Source: Globodera rostochiensis
Taxonomy: Eukaryota > Nematoda > Chromadorea > Rhabditida > Heteroderidae
Reading direction: 5' to 3'
DNA length: 64,000 bases
NCBI GenBank assembly: GCA_018350325.1
Contig: JAEVLN010000009.1
Coordinates: 2,726,459 to 2,790,458, forward strand
Each line of letters starts with the position of its first letter. The stretch's first letter is position 1. A model generated the notes under the pieces. It was not told where the DNA came from. It worked only from the letters and a program-made list of their open reading frames with translations, and did no database searches. The translations under genes were made by a program, and so were the position numbers. Shown piece after piece: positions 21,641 to 34,566 of this stretch.

Positions 21641-23030
21641 AAAAAAAAACATTTTTTTCGTTTAATGGACGACCGATCAGCCCACAAAGAATTAACGAAA
21701 TATTTTGGGCTGCCTTTTTTTGTAATTTGATCAGAAATAGAACAGCTACCTCTCTATTCAGGCTTGATCAGATCTTTGGCCTCTGACGAGCAAATCCTCT
21801 CATTTCAACCCAGCCGCTACCCAAACATAACTCGTTATATATGTGTATTTGTCCCCCATCACAGGTTCTGTGACTGATCAAAAATTTTTGAACTTATGAT
21901 CAGAAATGTCTTGAACTTATAAAAAAAAAATTTAAAAAGTTGAACACAGGATTCAGTCTTTGAGAATCAACTCCTTTAAAATTCTGACTGTCCTAAACCA
22001 ACGATCGATCAAATCTTTTGTACAAAATCCGTTGACTGATCAAGTTTGATTGTATTCAAGCATTCTGGTGGTTCCAATGCGGGTATCGTTCAAATTTTGT
22101 TTCAGAGTTTTTACGAACATTTTTGAGTCAGTCCAATTGTTGGTCAAAGATTTATTAAATTCGAGCATTCTGATCACAATCTTTTTCCAAATATGAATCA
22201 AGGACACTGGGGGGTCCAATCTATGGAGATCAAACTGAGCTGATTACCGCCGCCGCGTTTCCCATTTTATTGCCAATCTCTGTCTGACTTCATTCATCAA
22301 TGCCACCAAATTTGCCCGTTTTATTGGCGCCACCAAATCAATTAAATTGGCTGCTGCTGCTGCTGCGCGAGGGGGGGGGGGGGGGGAAGGATTTTGCGCA
22401 GGTCACCCAATAAAACACTGTTTTATTGGTTTGTCCTAGCGGGGCTGGCATAATTTGACAAAAACTTACACTTTTTTTGTTGTTGTAAAATTGCTAATAT
22501 ATTTTATAACTAATATTAATTATTTTTAACTATAATGCAGAAAATCGTGTAATTTTTATTAATTTCACAAAAAATTTGTTTGCTAGAAAACTGTTAAATG
22601 AGTAAGTGACTAGGTTTTTCCATTAATACAATTTATAATAATATTGATTTTTTTTTAAATAACTATTAATGCAGAAAATCGTGTAGAATTTTTTTTTATT
22701 AATTTCATAAAAATTATTTGTATTTTTTTGTTATTTTCAATCACTCCAGGTGCACAATTTCGTCATTTTTCCTTAAGAAATCGGAATTGTTTGCTAAAAA
22801 CTGTTAAATGAGTAAGTGACTAGGTTTTTTCCATTTTAGTCATCTAAATTAAACCTAGTCAGTCATTAATCAAATATTTTTATTGAATTTTGCGCAATTT
22901 GTTTTTTTGTCAATTTTCATTAACGAACGAACATTCGACGATTGCCCGCCCATCCAACAGAAACTTGTGTTGCTCAAATTGAGCAGTGTAATTAGCCCAA
23001 ATTTTTGGTGCGCGAAAATTAAATCGGAGG
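21641..23030. other. Intergenic, no gene seen
   Basis: Contains a repeat of about 50 bp including TGTTAAATGAGTAAGTGACT at about 22591 and 22801, a CTG-rich run followed by about 16 G near 22370, and nothing coding. Confidence 0.45.
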
Positions 23031-26000
23031 TAATTTGACCACCCAATTTGCCCTCAGGGGGTTTTGGTTGAGTCGAGTGGAAGAGAGAACCCCCCTGAGG
23101 GGCGATCTACCGTACACTTTCCACACTCACTCCGTCGTCATCGCCCATTCATCCAATCCCAATTTTGCATCCACCAAAATCCCCCCCCCCCGGGCTGAAC
23201 AAATCCCCCCACTTCTTCCTCTCCACTTCCAGAGTGGTCCGCCCAGCACATATTTATATCCTAAACCTAAAATGTTGCATTGTCAAGCTGCACAAAATAT
23301 GCTAATAACTTTAGAAGTTTAATAACGAATATTTGGATATTTTTTAAATATTAAATCATCAGATCCGATAAAAAAGCAAATTGGTTGAACCATTCTAGGT
23401 TGTTAATCATCAAACACGAATCTAACTTTATTTGTTGCCCGATTTAGTACCCCCGGATTCTTACAAGGATTTGTGTTTGGCATCAAAAAACAAAAAAGTT
23501 TATTTGCATTTTTTGCAAATTAAAAATAATTTTATTTTATTTAAAATAATTAATTTTTTAATTTGTACAACATACTAATTTAAATGTTTGCAACAACACC
23601 TTTTTTAACCGTTAAACAATATAGTATTCTCAATTCCTACGGGAATGGCATTTTTTTTCTAAATTCCATTTCGGGAACGGCATAATATTCTCAATTCCTA
23701 CGGGAATGGCACATTTTTCTAAATTTTCAACTTCGGGAACGGCATAGTATTCTCAATTCCTTCCATCATCATCCAATGCCCCCCCCCTAACGCACTCTTG
23801 ACCTTCCCCAACCCTCTCATCGTCGAGATCGTCGCCCCCAAAAAGTTTTTACCTTTGGAGCCTTTCCCCTTCCCCCAAAGATTCAGTCGGGCGATGGCCT
23901 TTGCCGGCAAATTTGGGCGGATGTCAGCAAACGTTAAAAGAGAGAAAAGCCCCCCAGCGTTGAGTGGCGCAAAAGGAAGTTTGACAAATGGAAAAGTTGA
24001 TCAATTATGCCGAGAAAGGTGGATTAGGAGATCCAAATCTTGCTGATCGGATTCGAGATTTGAGTCGATTAACCAAATGACATTGCCCCCCCCCCAATAA
24101 GTAAAAGAAATAAGGCCCAAACAAATTTATTATATTATTATCTTACAAAGTTTCACAATCTGCAGAGTTATAATTAACTAGAGTTAACTGATCAGAGTGA
24201 TCAGATTCGCACGAGCAAAGAATTTATAATCAAAAACAGCAAAAAATTGTTAATTTAGGAATTTTCGTGTTTTTTCTCCACTAGAAAATCTCGGCCTCGT
24301 CATTAGAGAGACTGCACAAAACTCGGGCTCGTGCTTGAAACAATACTCAAAATAATGAAAAATTGTTTTAAAATCGAAAAATTCGAAATGCCAAAACAGA
24401 AGAATTTTTGAGTCTGTTTCCAAAATTGTAAATCGTATTGCGCTAACCGAGACGACCTCGACTTCCAATCTTTTCTGCTGATGTCTGCTGCCCTAATGCC
24501 CACCAGAGACATGCCGCCCATTCCCGCACCTTCTGTTGAGAAACAATATTTTTTTTTTGTTGATCGCTGATCTAAGCGATCACCGCCGCTCCTTTTCTGT
24601 CGTCGGTTTATCAGTGATGTACTTTCATTCTCAGCCCCACCTCCACCCTCTTTAGTTTTCCCGTTTTCCCCCTGTTTTGTGTACAACTCCAATTTAATCT
24701 TTACATTCCCACAATCAATTTATTTCCTTTCCCGACAGTCGTGTGTTTGTCACGCCCATCCGTCCCCCGCCGCCTCGCTCTCGACAACACCGACCAATCT
24801 CGTCTTCTCCCTTCACTCACTCTTGACCAATTTGAATTTGAACAAATTTATTTTACTCTTCTTCACCAGTAGTGCCCGGGAAAAAAAGTTCCCGCCTCCT
24901 GCTGCGCAAACTTGTGACGTTCGCTCAACTCTCTCATCAGTCAGGCACAGAGTTGGAGCTGTACTTTGACTGTGGGATGGGTCGTTGAACACCAGCAGAA
25001 GTTTAAAGGAGTCGGAAAATCGCGTTTTAGCCCCCCTCCAGCACTTTTTCTCTTTAATTTGATCAATTTCTTTACATTCCCCTCCTCCCCACCCCCCCCC
25101 CATTTCTTCTTCTCGTCACTCTCGACGACGACAATTCATCGTCCGTTTTCCTTCTTTCCACTCTCGACCGACCAATCTCGTCTTTTCCATACCAATTTTA
25201 CCCCCCCCCCCTTTTAGCCCCCCCCCCACCTCACCTCTTTCGCTAAACGCATTTTGCGGTTGGTACAAACCTACAAACACATAATATGAGCGGAATCGAT
25301 CGCATGGACAGAAAATGAATGGAATAAATGAAAATGCGGTGGGATGGCTGACGCTGATCATTCTCAATGCATATTTTACAGAAATGTGCAATTTTTATAT
25401 TTTCAATATAACAAAAAATAATTTTTTTAATGACTTTCCAAATTTTTCAATTAATTTTGATATCTCTGTTCAATTTAGCCGACCGTCTGACAATTTTTAG
25501 CCAAAAATTTCGATATTTTTGAATTAAAATCCCAAAAAAAACAACATAGTTTTATGTAAAGCGCAGAATCTTGGGAAAAATTCAATTTCCGTTTTCTTAA
25601 ACACCAGAAAAGTTTGAAATTTCTCGGATTTTTGATGTTTTCCCCCCAATTTAACGTATCGCGATTCGCGAGCGTCACGCCAGCCTCCCGGACTCTCTTT
25701 ACGCATATTATTCATTCATCAATTCGTCCATTTCCAGCCGTCCTAATTCGCTCGTTCCCCCCCCCCCCCTCCAGCATAATCTTTCCATTTTCCATCCCCC
25801 CCAGCGCCGCCGCTTTGTCGACGTGGCGATCGACGCGCTTATTGAGGGGGGGGGGGGAATGATTAGTCGGGGGGGGGGGGGGGGGGGAGGCCGGCGTGGC
25901 GGGGTATTTGTATGTTTTGCTGGCAGATGATGAATGGTGAATGAATGAATTGTTGAGCGCTTGGGGGGAAAAGCTCTTCAACAATTTCTATTTAATAATC

Positions 26001-26100
26001 CACGTTCGTTCAAATTTATCCACAACAAAAGTGAAGTGGTTTTGACGTTGATGGTGCACATCAGCAGCAGGGATGGGCGCCAACGACATCTAAAAATTTT
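23031..26100. other. Gene-poor, pyrimidine-rich region
   Basis: No supported gene. A hairpin lies at 23052-23100 (CCTCAGGGGGTTTT and AACCCCCCTGAGG). Three tandem units of about 62 bp containing TATTCTCAATTCCTACGGGA lie at 23618-23762. CT-rich stretches (24720-25240) share CCGACCAATCTCGTCTT twice, at 24790 and 25168. Long G or C runs lie near 25757, 25850 and 25870. Confidence 0.45.
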
Positions 26101-26119
26101 GGAAATCGACCGAGACTGT

Positions 26120-26408
26120 TTCAAAAATTTTTCAAAAATCGGAATTCCAAGGCTTCAAAATTTCGGAAATGTAAACCAGAATTCCGAGGCTTTAAAAGAA
26201 ATCGGAGTTCCGAAGCTTCGAAATTTTAGAAATCGGAATTCCGAGGCTTCAAAATGTCGGAAATTGGAATTCAGCTACAAAATTTCGGAAATCGGAATTC
26301 CGAGGCTTCAAAATTTCACAAATTGGAATAGTCTACAAAATTTCGGAAATTGGAATTAAGAGTCTACAAAATTTCGGAAATCGGAATTCCGAGGTTTCAA
26401 AATTTCAT
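26120..26408. repeat. Short-unit minisatellite
   Basis: About nine degenerate units of roughly 30 bp are built on ATCGGAATTCCGAGGCTTCA followed by AAATTTC. GGAATTCC is a small palindrome in each unit. Confidence 0.75.
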
Positions 26409-27147
26409 GAAAGCATCTCGTAAAACATTGCTTTTAAAATTTAATCTAATATTTCTCAAAGTTTCTCTCTTACAAATTAGTGCGGCATTTTTACGTAATT
26501 TAATGTTTTACGGTAAATTTTCCTGCATAAACACTAAAAATACCTAAAATATTTTTAACAAAAAAAGAGTTAAAAACAGGAAAAAAAAACATTTCCTATT
26601 TCAAAATGCTATTAATATAAAATAAAAAATATTTATTAACCATTTTTAATGCTCATCATTACATTTTCCGGAAGTCGGATCATAAATCTCTACCGATTCA
26701 CATTCAATTCTCTGGCTGTATGGAGCCCATTTGTGCCCTCAATTTTTCTGTCCATTCCATCGCTCGCCAATTCCAATGAAATGTTTATAATTGTTTTTAT
26801 ATGACATCGACGCCCTCCCCCCCCCCCCCCGCCCCCCAATCGCCCGTCGTTATATGATACAGATTCATATCATCAATTTGCCCACCCCCAACTCGCCCAC
26901 CACCATTCACCCCCACCCTCCCCTCCCCCCACAAACCATCATAATCAAATTTCCGCGAAAAATGATGCACTTTTAAATGCATATTTATTAAAATTTATTC
27001 GCTTTTTGGAGGTAATATGCTCTAAAAATTGGAACTAATCAGTCGTTAAGCTTACATTTGGTAGCGCCCCGACATTTCTTGCTTGTCCTTATTACCAACT
27101 TTGCCAAAAATGCCATTTAAATATTTAAACTGGACCATTTGTTATAG
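26409..27147. other. Intergenic, no gene seen
   Basis: AT-rich, with a C-rich block at about 26813-26935. Nothing coding is supported. Confidence 0.4.
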
Positions 27148-27618
27148 ATTCGGACCGAAAAATGGACAATTGAACCCTCTGAAAAGAGGTGGGGCAGGCC
27201 AGAAAACATCTTGAAAATGTTGGATAAGAACGGGGCATGGCGGTCAAATTTGCTGTCTCAACTTGGCACTTTTACAAAAAAAAACGACGGATTGGAGCGG
27301 ACGGCGGCATACCGGAAGAGTTCAAACACGGGGACGGCAAGATTGGCATGCAAAAATATGGTGGGGTTTTTTAAATTTTCACATTTTTTAATTTTAAACA
27401 AAATTTATTTGTTAGGCCATCAACCGCGCTGCTCAAAAGACAAAAGAATGCGTCGGAAGCTGAGAATGATTGGGCACAGTTTCATGGTGGGTTTTGATTT
27501 TATTTTTTATAATTAAAATATATTTTTTCGTGTTTTTCTTTGTCAGGGGTTCAAAAAAAGACTAAAAAATTTGGGCACGCCCAAAGGGGTTTTAGAAGAA
27601 TTCAAGGACATTGTTTAA
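27148..27618 (+). pseudogene. Broken protein-coding relic, unrecognised
   Basis: Three exon-like blocks with good splice borders: 27148-27360, 27416-27486 and 27547-27618. Protein-like sequence switches frame. WGRPENILKMLDKNGAW runs in one frame, then, after the nine-A run at 27276-27284, GADGGIPEEFKHGDGKIGM in another. The second block reads AINRAAQKTKE and then shifts to ASEAENDWAQFHG. The third reads LKNLGTPKGVLEEFKDIV and stops. At least two frameshifts are needed, so this is a decayed gene or carries assembly errors in homopolymers. Family unknown. Confidence 0.4.
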
Positions 27619-30600
27619 GATCAGCCTTTTGAATTCAAATCAATTACGAATTTGAGCACATTTTTGTTGGGAGGTTTCGAGAGTCTCGTTAAGACTTTTT
27701 CGGGTTTTGGAATCAATTTTTCGAAGATGAACACTGAACACGTGTGGGTTCTTTAAGAAGTTTCAGACATAATCTCAGTTTTATCGTCTTTTAATGGACA
27801 ACTACTAAAAACGGGTTTTTTCCTAAAATGCCCGATTTAAAGCAGGCTCACATTGGCATCATTGGCCCCCTTCGGGCGTCGTCTCATTCCGAGGGTCGTC
27901 CGTCCATCCCCGTCCACCAAAAATTCGTTGTTTTTTATTCATTTACATTTTTTTCACCATTTTTACCACCACAAATTGCTGCAGTTACCGCCTGAAATTA
28001 TGTTAATTTTGCCTTCAAAAAAATGAATTTTGCCTTTTTTCCAGAATGCAAATCTTTCACTTTTTATTTATTTTTTTATTTAAACGATTCTAAATTTTAT
28101 TCTTTTTGTTTTTTTATTTCAATTCATTTTCTTTATACCTTTTTTCTAGACCACCCATTTTTGTTTAGGCTGATGGAATGGGAATTTCACATCAAAATTG
28201 GGTCGCAAAGATTTGTCGGGCAGATAAGAAAAACTATGCCTTTTATTTTTGGAATTATAAAAAATATTTTTTAAAAAATTTCCATTCCATAAAATTTTTT
28301 TATGTATAAAAAAACACCGCGAAAAAGAGTGGCTATGGTCTTGTTAGGAAACCTTTTGTGCCTTGCCAAATCCCCCCATTTTTTTTTAATATTCATTTTC
28401 CCCGGGGCCAAATCCGCTCTTTTTTCCATTTTTCACAAAAAAAAAAAACAACAAACAACAACAACAGTAGAGCACGCACAAAGTGATCGAAGGCGCTGTG
28501 ATAGTACCAAAAAAGTGTACATATACTGTGCTATATCGTAATTTTCTGTAACACACTACTACCGTATACCCGAATGATTTTTATTTACTGTAACCTAAAT
28601 TTTTTTACCAAATTACCTAATGAAAGAGACCCAATGAATTACCCCAAGAAGACAATGACATATCAAATAGTTTTTCATTATAATGTAATTTTTTTTATTA
28701 TTGTTTTTTTTAAACATTTTTTTTCTTCTTCTACCGCTTTCTTGAAATTTATTTATGATATTTGTGCACCCAAAATAACAGTAAAATTTGATCAAAAAAG
28801 CTAACAACCTAAGCAAAATTGCATTTAACTTTTTTTTCCGAAACGATTGTTTTTATTTTTAACAATTACAGTTATTTTGGGCGTACAGTACACATATACA
28901 TTTTCATTACCGTATCCATTCCGTTACCACCACCAAAGCAAAACATACCGCATACAAAAAAACACACCGTTTGTGTACAATACAAAATGCACACAAAAAT
29001 GAAGCGTGAAAACTGTGATTCCGTGTACATTATACATCTGTCCGTCCTTTTCTACCTTTTCTTACATTAAATGTCGGGAAGAAATTTTTTTTTAGTTTAA
29101 ATTTTGAAATTCTATAAAATTTAAACTTTTTGGAGTTTACAAAATTAAAATTGATTAAAATATATTTTACTTATCTTCCTGCCATTGACATTATTTGTTT
29201 TCCTTTTCTACATATTATTCGTTTAAAAATATTTTTATTATTATTAATTTTTAATTTTAAATTTTAACTTTTACCACTTTTATTTGACCACACTCACACA
29301 AATTTACTTGCTCTCTAATCGAGAAACAAATTCAAAAAATGTTGTGCTCCAACTGAGGCTGATGATTTTTTGCAAAAAAATTTCAGGTTTTCTTTAAAAT
29401 TAAATTTTTTTGAAAAATGCCAAGGATTTCTGAAACTTTTTTTGCCAAAAGTCGACAGTTCAGCTCACTAGTCCCGAATTTTGTTAAGTAGATATTAGAG
29501 TTTAAATTTAATTTGACAGAAAAAAATGTTTTTTCAAAAAGAATTACAATATCTACTTTTTTAAATCAATAACTGCTGCCCAAAATGGCTTCACCAAAAA
29601 GTGCCTTCGTTCTGTACATTTTAATGCATTGTTATTTTTAATATTAATTTATTTTATTTTTATTTTTTAAATGTTTTCCTTTCATTATTTCACCAAAAAG
29701 ACTGTGGCTAAACAAATCACATCACTTTGATATAATTAATTATATGTTTCATTTAAAACTTTGACTTTATAATTATTTTGTTTACATTTAAAAACCAATT
29801 TGTATAAATTAAATTTGGGATTATATGTAATTTAGTTTTTGTTTAATTAAACCAAATGGAAGACAAGAAATGCATAAATAAACATAGAAATATTCGTTAA
29901 TGGTCCGAACGTAATTTCATAGCATATCACAAAAGTTTCTGAAGTCGAATTCTGAATTCCGTTCCTTCCGTGGAGTCTTTAAATTTTATGTTTTTGTAAG
30001 AAAGCTTTACAATTGAAAAAATTTCGGTAAATAAAAATCACTCGTTCAAAATTCAAATTTTTGAATTAAAAATTGGCATTAGGTCGTGTAACAGGAAAAA
30101 TGGAATGGAAAAATGGAATGGAAATTTTTGTGTTTAAAAAAACGAATAAAAAGATTTGGGTTAGCCGCAAGTCAAAAAACAACAACAGTTTACAAATTGA
30201 GTTCAATGCCTGATCGAAAATACGAATAAGACCAAACCCGAACAATTCAAAAAAAGTCCTCTTCGAGACCCAAATTCAATCCCTCTAAATTTTCCAGGAT
30301 ATTTTGTAAAAACCCTAAAACTTGACACTTCAGTCTCCCCGGCCGCAACGTTTTGCAATGGACAAATCTTTGTTTTTGACCATTTGGCCCGGCTTTTTTT
30401 CACTGGGATTTGATTAATTTTCCCCCTTATAAAATCCCGGTGGTTTAATGTTCTCAATCCCGGTCCCGGGTTTCCCCAAAAATCCCGGTCCCGGGTTTCC
30501 CCAAAAATCCCGGTCCCGAGTTTCCCCCAAAAATCCCGGTCGCGGGTTCAGGGGAGGGGGGGAGACTTTATTTGAGGATACGGTAGTTTAAAGCGCCGTC

Positions 30601-30811
30601 ATATCCCTAAAAAAGCTGCCGCTTTCCCCACAAAAATGGAAAAGACCATGTTGGACTTCTTCCTGGGAAAGAAATCGTCAAAATTGAATAAACCAAAAAT
30701 GATCAGGAATTCAGTCACTGTGTTATGGCTTAAATAAAAACGAAACATCACAACAAATTGATATGCCAAGAAGCTTCAGTGCCATTCTCATCAGTCTCTC
30801 CCGCTCACCAA
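27619..30811. other. Gene-free AT-rich region
   Basis: No supported gene. Low-complexity T-rich and A-rich stretches dominate. A fragment at about 30421-30550 contains three to four tandem AATCCCGGTCCCGGGTTTCC units, the same theme as the GC-rich elements elsewhere. Confidence 0.45.
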
Positions 30812-32386
30812 TCATCCCGATGATAATGAGCCCTCAATTTTCTTCACTTTAAGCTTCGCCTCCTCACACGGGTCCTGCAACGGCTTCAACTTCAGATCGA
30901 GATTCTTATTCAACATCGGATCACGAATCAAGTGTTTGTATATGTAGAACGTCTTTCCAACATAACGTTCTTTTATCATTTCCTTCGAAATGGGCAATCT
31001 AGGTCGACTAATGGATATCAGTTTGGTTTTGTTTGTCCCTACAGTCCATAAAATTTTATCAAGAAATTGCTTGTACGCATTTGGATTGTCCTTATGTTCA
31101 TTTGCATAATTTTTAACTTCTTTGCAAATCATTTCCATATCTGAAATTTCTGAAAAAAATAAGCCTTGAACCCAGGCGCTTTCTATAGACAAAATTCAAA
31201 AACAATTTAAAGCCTCTTAATTTATTGTAAAATTGCTCAAAAAATCATTAGGTAGCTAGCATATTTATTGCTACCATTTTGAGCAAATTTGGTTGAGAAA
31301 GGAAGTAATTATGGGCTTGGGGCAAGTCAAATCGGAATTTGCCTATTCCTTTCTTGTGAATTATTTTTTTGTTGCTTTTTTGGCGAAATGTTTCAAATTT
31401 TTAAAGAAAGCGTGGAAAACCGTGGAAAAGAGCCCCAAAACATGGAAATTGCCACGTTTCCGTGGTAAAATAGAAAAAATTAAAAGTGAAAATGTTTTTT
31501 TAGTAACAAAAAACTGGCCTAATCCAAGCTCCAGAACGCTGTCCCAATATTTTAAAAAGCGTGTGCCGTTACTTCTAATTGCATTTGGTTTGTCAATTAA
31601 CGTTTCATTAAACGTTCCTTTTTGCTTTTTTTGCTTTTTCTTTTGCCTTTCATTTTTCTTATTTATTACATCCAAAAGATGGACCACGCCCTTGCGTAAA
31701 TTTATATTTTTCTTGTAATATTCCTTCAAATAATTCAGTTTTTGGCCATTTCCCATTTCTTCTTCAAACTCCGACTGATTCAGCTTACTCTCCTTTGGCG
31801 ATATTATTGGACCATTTTTATGTAAAAATTTGAATAAATTCACAAAGTCGAACTAAATGTTGTAAACCAAAAATGATCAATTTTTATCAAAATTTGTTCA
31901 CACCTCGGTGTTAAACTCTGCAGCTGCTCTCCACCCGAACAGAACTCGGTAAGCGGCTTTAATCGCCTCAATTGCTGAACTCAATTGGAGTTCTCGGCCG
32001 TCCGCCACACGGAACAGCGGCTTCTCCACTTTAATTTGATTGTTAGGAATATTTGCTGAACTGCTTGAACTTGACGCTCCTTCATGTTTCTCCCAACTTT
32101 TCAGGAATGCATTAGTGGCCAATGCCTTCACTTTCCAACTGACACAAATTTGTCTCAATTCGTCTTTGTCTGTTACGCCAATTTCATTTGGTTTGACCGT
32201 CATTTCGTAGCAGTTCCATTTTTCTATCATAGTGCGCCAAAAGAACCGTTTACTCAGTGCCAATGCCTTTGCCAAGTCTTCCGCCTCCGGCGTGCCGTCT
32301 TCGATCACCTCAACAGAAACCGAATAAGCGATCATGGCGATCAGAAGCAGAATGGACAACAAATATGAAAAAAAATTTTGGTGCAT
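30812..32386 (-). CDS. Small secreted protein A (divergent array member)
   Basis: Exon 1 is 32386-31904, exon 2 starts at 31852, exon 3 is 31149-30812. The signal peptide (MHQNFFSYLLSILLLIAMIA) leads into SVEVIEDGTPEAEDLAKALA. A conserved block follows with two Cys (around GVTDKDELRQICVSW), then a Ser-rich loop and FGWRAAAEFNTE. Exon 2 is Lys-rich and ends near FLKYWDSVLELG. Exon 3 ends in the conserved LQDPCEEAKLKVKK. The exon 1-2 junction is phase 0 and clean. The exon 2-3 donor is not resolved: no GT gives phase 1 in both A and B. Without it the exon 2 frame runs on to 31361. A secreted protein of unknown function; an effector role is only a guess. Confidence 0.6.
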
Positions 32387-32689
32387 TTTTGAGAATGCTT
32401 AATTGAATGGTTAGAATTGGTGAATTCGTTGCGAATATTTATGAAATTTTTCATACGACTCTTTGCTTGTTCATCTTCACTATTTTTTGATTGAAATTGA
32501 TTTATTTATGACGTCAAAGAAATATTTTTAAAATTAACATTTGATTACGTTTATTAGTGCCGAGTATGAAATTATTAAAATCCAGAATCCCAACTACGAA
32601 GCTTTTTTTCTGCTGATTTATAATCTAGTTTTTAATTTCATTCCAACGCTTCCGGCTTACTCTATTTTGCTAATGATCATCCCGATGAT

Positions 32690-32845
32690 AATGATCTTTT
32701 CAATTTTCTTCACTTTGAGCTTCGCATCCTCACACGGGTCCTGCAACGGCTTCAACTCCAGATCGAGATTCTTATTCAACATCGGATCACGAATCAAGTG
32801 TTTGTATATGTAGAACGTCTTTCCAACATTTCTATCATTTACGCC
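32690..32845 (-). pseudogene. Relic terminal exon of an A-type gene (unit 1)
   Basis: The minus strand reads NVGKTFYIYKHLIRDPML and continues to LQDPCEEAKLKVKK. This is nearly identical to the 3' half of exon 3 of gene A (30812-31149), but it is cut off upstream by a G-run and lacks the rest of the gene. Confidence 0.7.
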
Positions 32846-33199
32846 AAATGGGGGGGGGGGGGGATGCCCGGGCCCGGGGGCATTGGTGGCCGACTACCAA
32901 CTCCAACAATTGAAGATTTATTCCGCAGGCTTCCATCCTGCACAACAACCAATGGAAAAAAGAACAGATGGGTGAAATGATCGCTTGTGGAAATGGGGGG
33001 AATAGGATGAAGCAATGTGGGCGGCTTATTGAAAGGGATAAATGTGATCAATAAAGTCCCAGCAGTTCTTCGATGGGCGAATACATGGAGAATGCCAAGC
33101 CTTACAATTTAAAAATCAAAACACGGCAACAAAACGATCGAATTCTTTCCCTTTTTTCTCTTCAGTCCCATTCTGATCAGTCTCTCTCCCGCATCGTTT

Positions 33200-34566
33200 T
33201 CACTGATCATCCCGATGATGATGACTTTTTCGTTGCCATATTGTCTGCATTGCCGAGTTGTCCATACACCATGAAGATGAAGATGATAATGAGCGATGAG
33301 TTTTCTTCACTTTGAGTTTTGCCTCCTCACACGGGTCCTGCAGCGGCTCCAACGCTTTCAACTTGTTGGGATACATCTTCACCATCGGGTCACGAACCAA
33401 ATATTTGTATTGAAAGAATACATTGGCAATATATTTTTCTTCATCCATTTTCTTTGTAATGCTTTCAAAAATTCTTGTTTTATATAACCAGCCTAGCCCC
33501 CATGTGATGATTTTTTTTCTATAGTTTGTTTTTATCATTGTAACCTCCGAGCATATCAGATCCATATCTGAAAAATATTCAAGAAAATATTATAATTTTT
33601 GTTTTTTTCGTTTGTCCAAAATTTGAAGTACCTATTAATGGTGGCCATAATGATGGCCACGTGTCAAAAAAAATAATGTTTTAGAAAAACTGGCCTACGC
33701 CAAGCTCCTGAACGCTGTTCCAATATTTCAAAAAGCATTTGTTCGTGTCCAACAACTTGTTAATTTTAAACAATCTGCTAGTTTCATTTTTATTGGATTG
33801 GTCTTTTAACTTTTTATTTAACGTTTCTTTTTCAACTTCATTTTTTATTTCAAACTCATGATCGGAGACTAAATAATCTATTTTGTCTCCAACGCTTATT
33901 CCATTTGTTTTATATATGTTCAAGTAATTATCCGTAATATTTTTTATTGTCTCTTCCAACTTCAACTGATTCAGTTTACCTCTCGGCGAGGCCATTGGGG
34001 CGTTTAAAAATTTGGATTCATTCTCGAAGTCAAACTGAATATTTGTAAACAAACGAATTATATAACTTTTAATCAAATTTATTTGTTCACACCTTTGTGT
34101 TAAACCCTGCAACTTTTCTCCACCCGAACAGAATGCGGTAAGCGGCTTTAATCGCTACCATTGCTGAGCTCAATTGGAGTTCGCTCTGCTCAACACGGAA
34201 CAGCGGCTTCTCTTTTTCTTTAATTTGATTGCCCCTAATTGCTGGAATCGCTGAACTTGACGCTCCTTCATGTGTCCCGTTAAGGTATGCATTAGCGGCT
34301 AATGCCTTCACTTTCCAACTTTCACAAATTTGTCTCAATTCGTCTTTGTCTGTTACGCCAATTTCGTTTGATTTGATCTCTACCTTATTGCAGTCCCATT
34401 CTTCCATCATTGTTCGCCAAAAGAACCGTTTGCTTAGTGCCAATGCCTTTGCCAAGTCCTCCTTCTCCGGAGTGCCGTCTTCGATCACCTCAACAGAAAC
34501 CGAATAAGCGATCATGGCGATCAGAAGCAGGATGGACAATAAATATGGGAAAAAATGCTTGTTCAT
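33200..34566 (-). CDS. Small secreted protein B
   Basis: Exon 1 34566-34093 and exon 2 from 34034 join in phase 0 (AAG/GTGTGA donor, ATTCAG acceptor). Exon 3 is 33567-33200. The signal peptide is MNKHFFPYLLSILLLIAMIA; the mature part starts near SVEVIEDGTPEKEDLAKALA. Two Cys lie in the exon 1 domain. If exon 2 reads to its own stop at 33681 (ending ELGVGQFF) the protein is 275 aa. If it splices on, exon 3 adds a tail with LEPLQDPCEEAKLKVKK and a His-rich end (RKSHHHRDDQ). Exon 3 conservation with gene A favours splicing, but the donor is unresolved (perhaps GC). A conserved upstream block (34567-34720) with a CATAAATATTC motif is shared by all four genes and may be the promoter. Confidence 0.65.

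Noticed and set aside
20724..21786. Long frames in the GC-rich segment, including a 202-codon frame
   Set aside because: Frames open on both strands in every phase because of low-complexity CCA/CAT/GGG sequence; no splice-consistent model or domain.
23035..23322. 95-codon plus-strand frame
   Set aside because: Crosses a hairpin (23052-23100) and poly-C tract; no domain or splice context.
31293..31718. Plus-strand 141-codon frame
   Set aside because: Antisense to exon 2 of secreted-protein gene A; Phe/Lys-rich shadow without its own signals.
34229..34507. Plus-strand 92-codon frame repeated at 37723 and 40604
   Set aside because: Antisense shadow of exon 1 of genes B, C and D.
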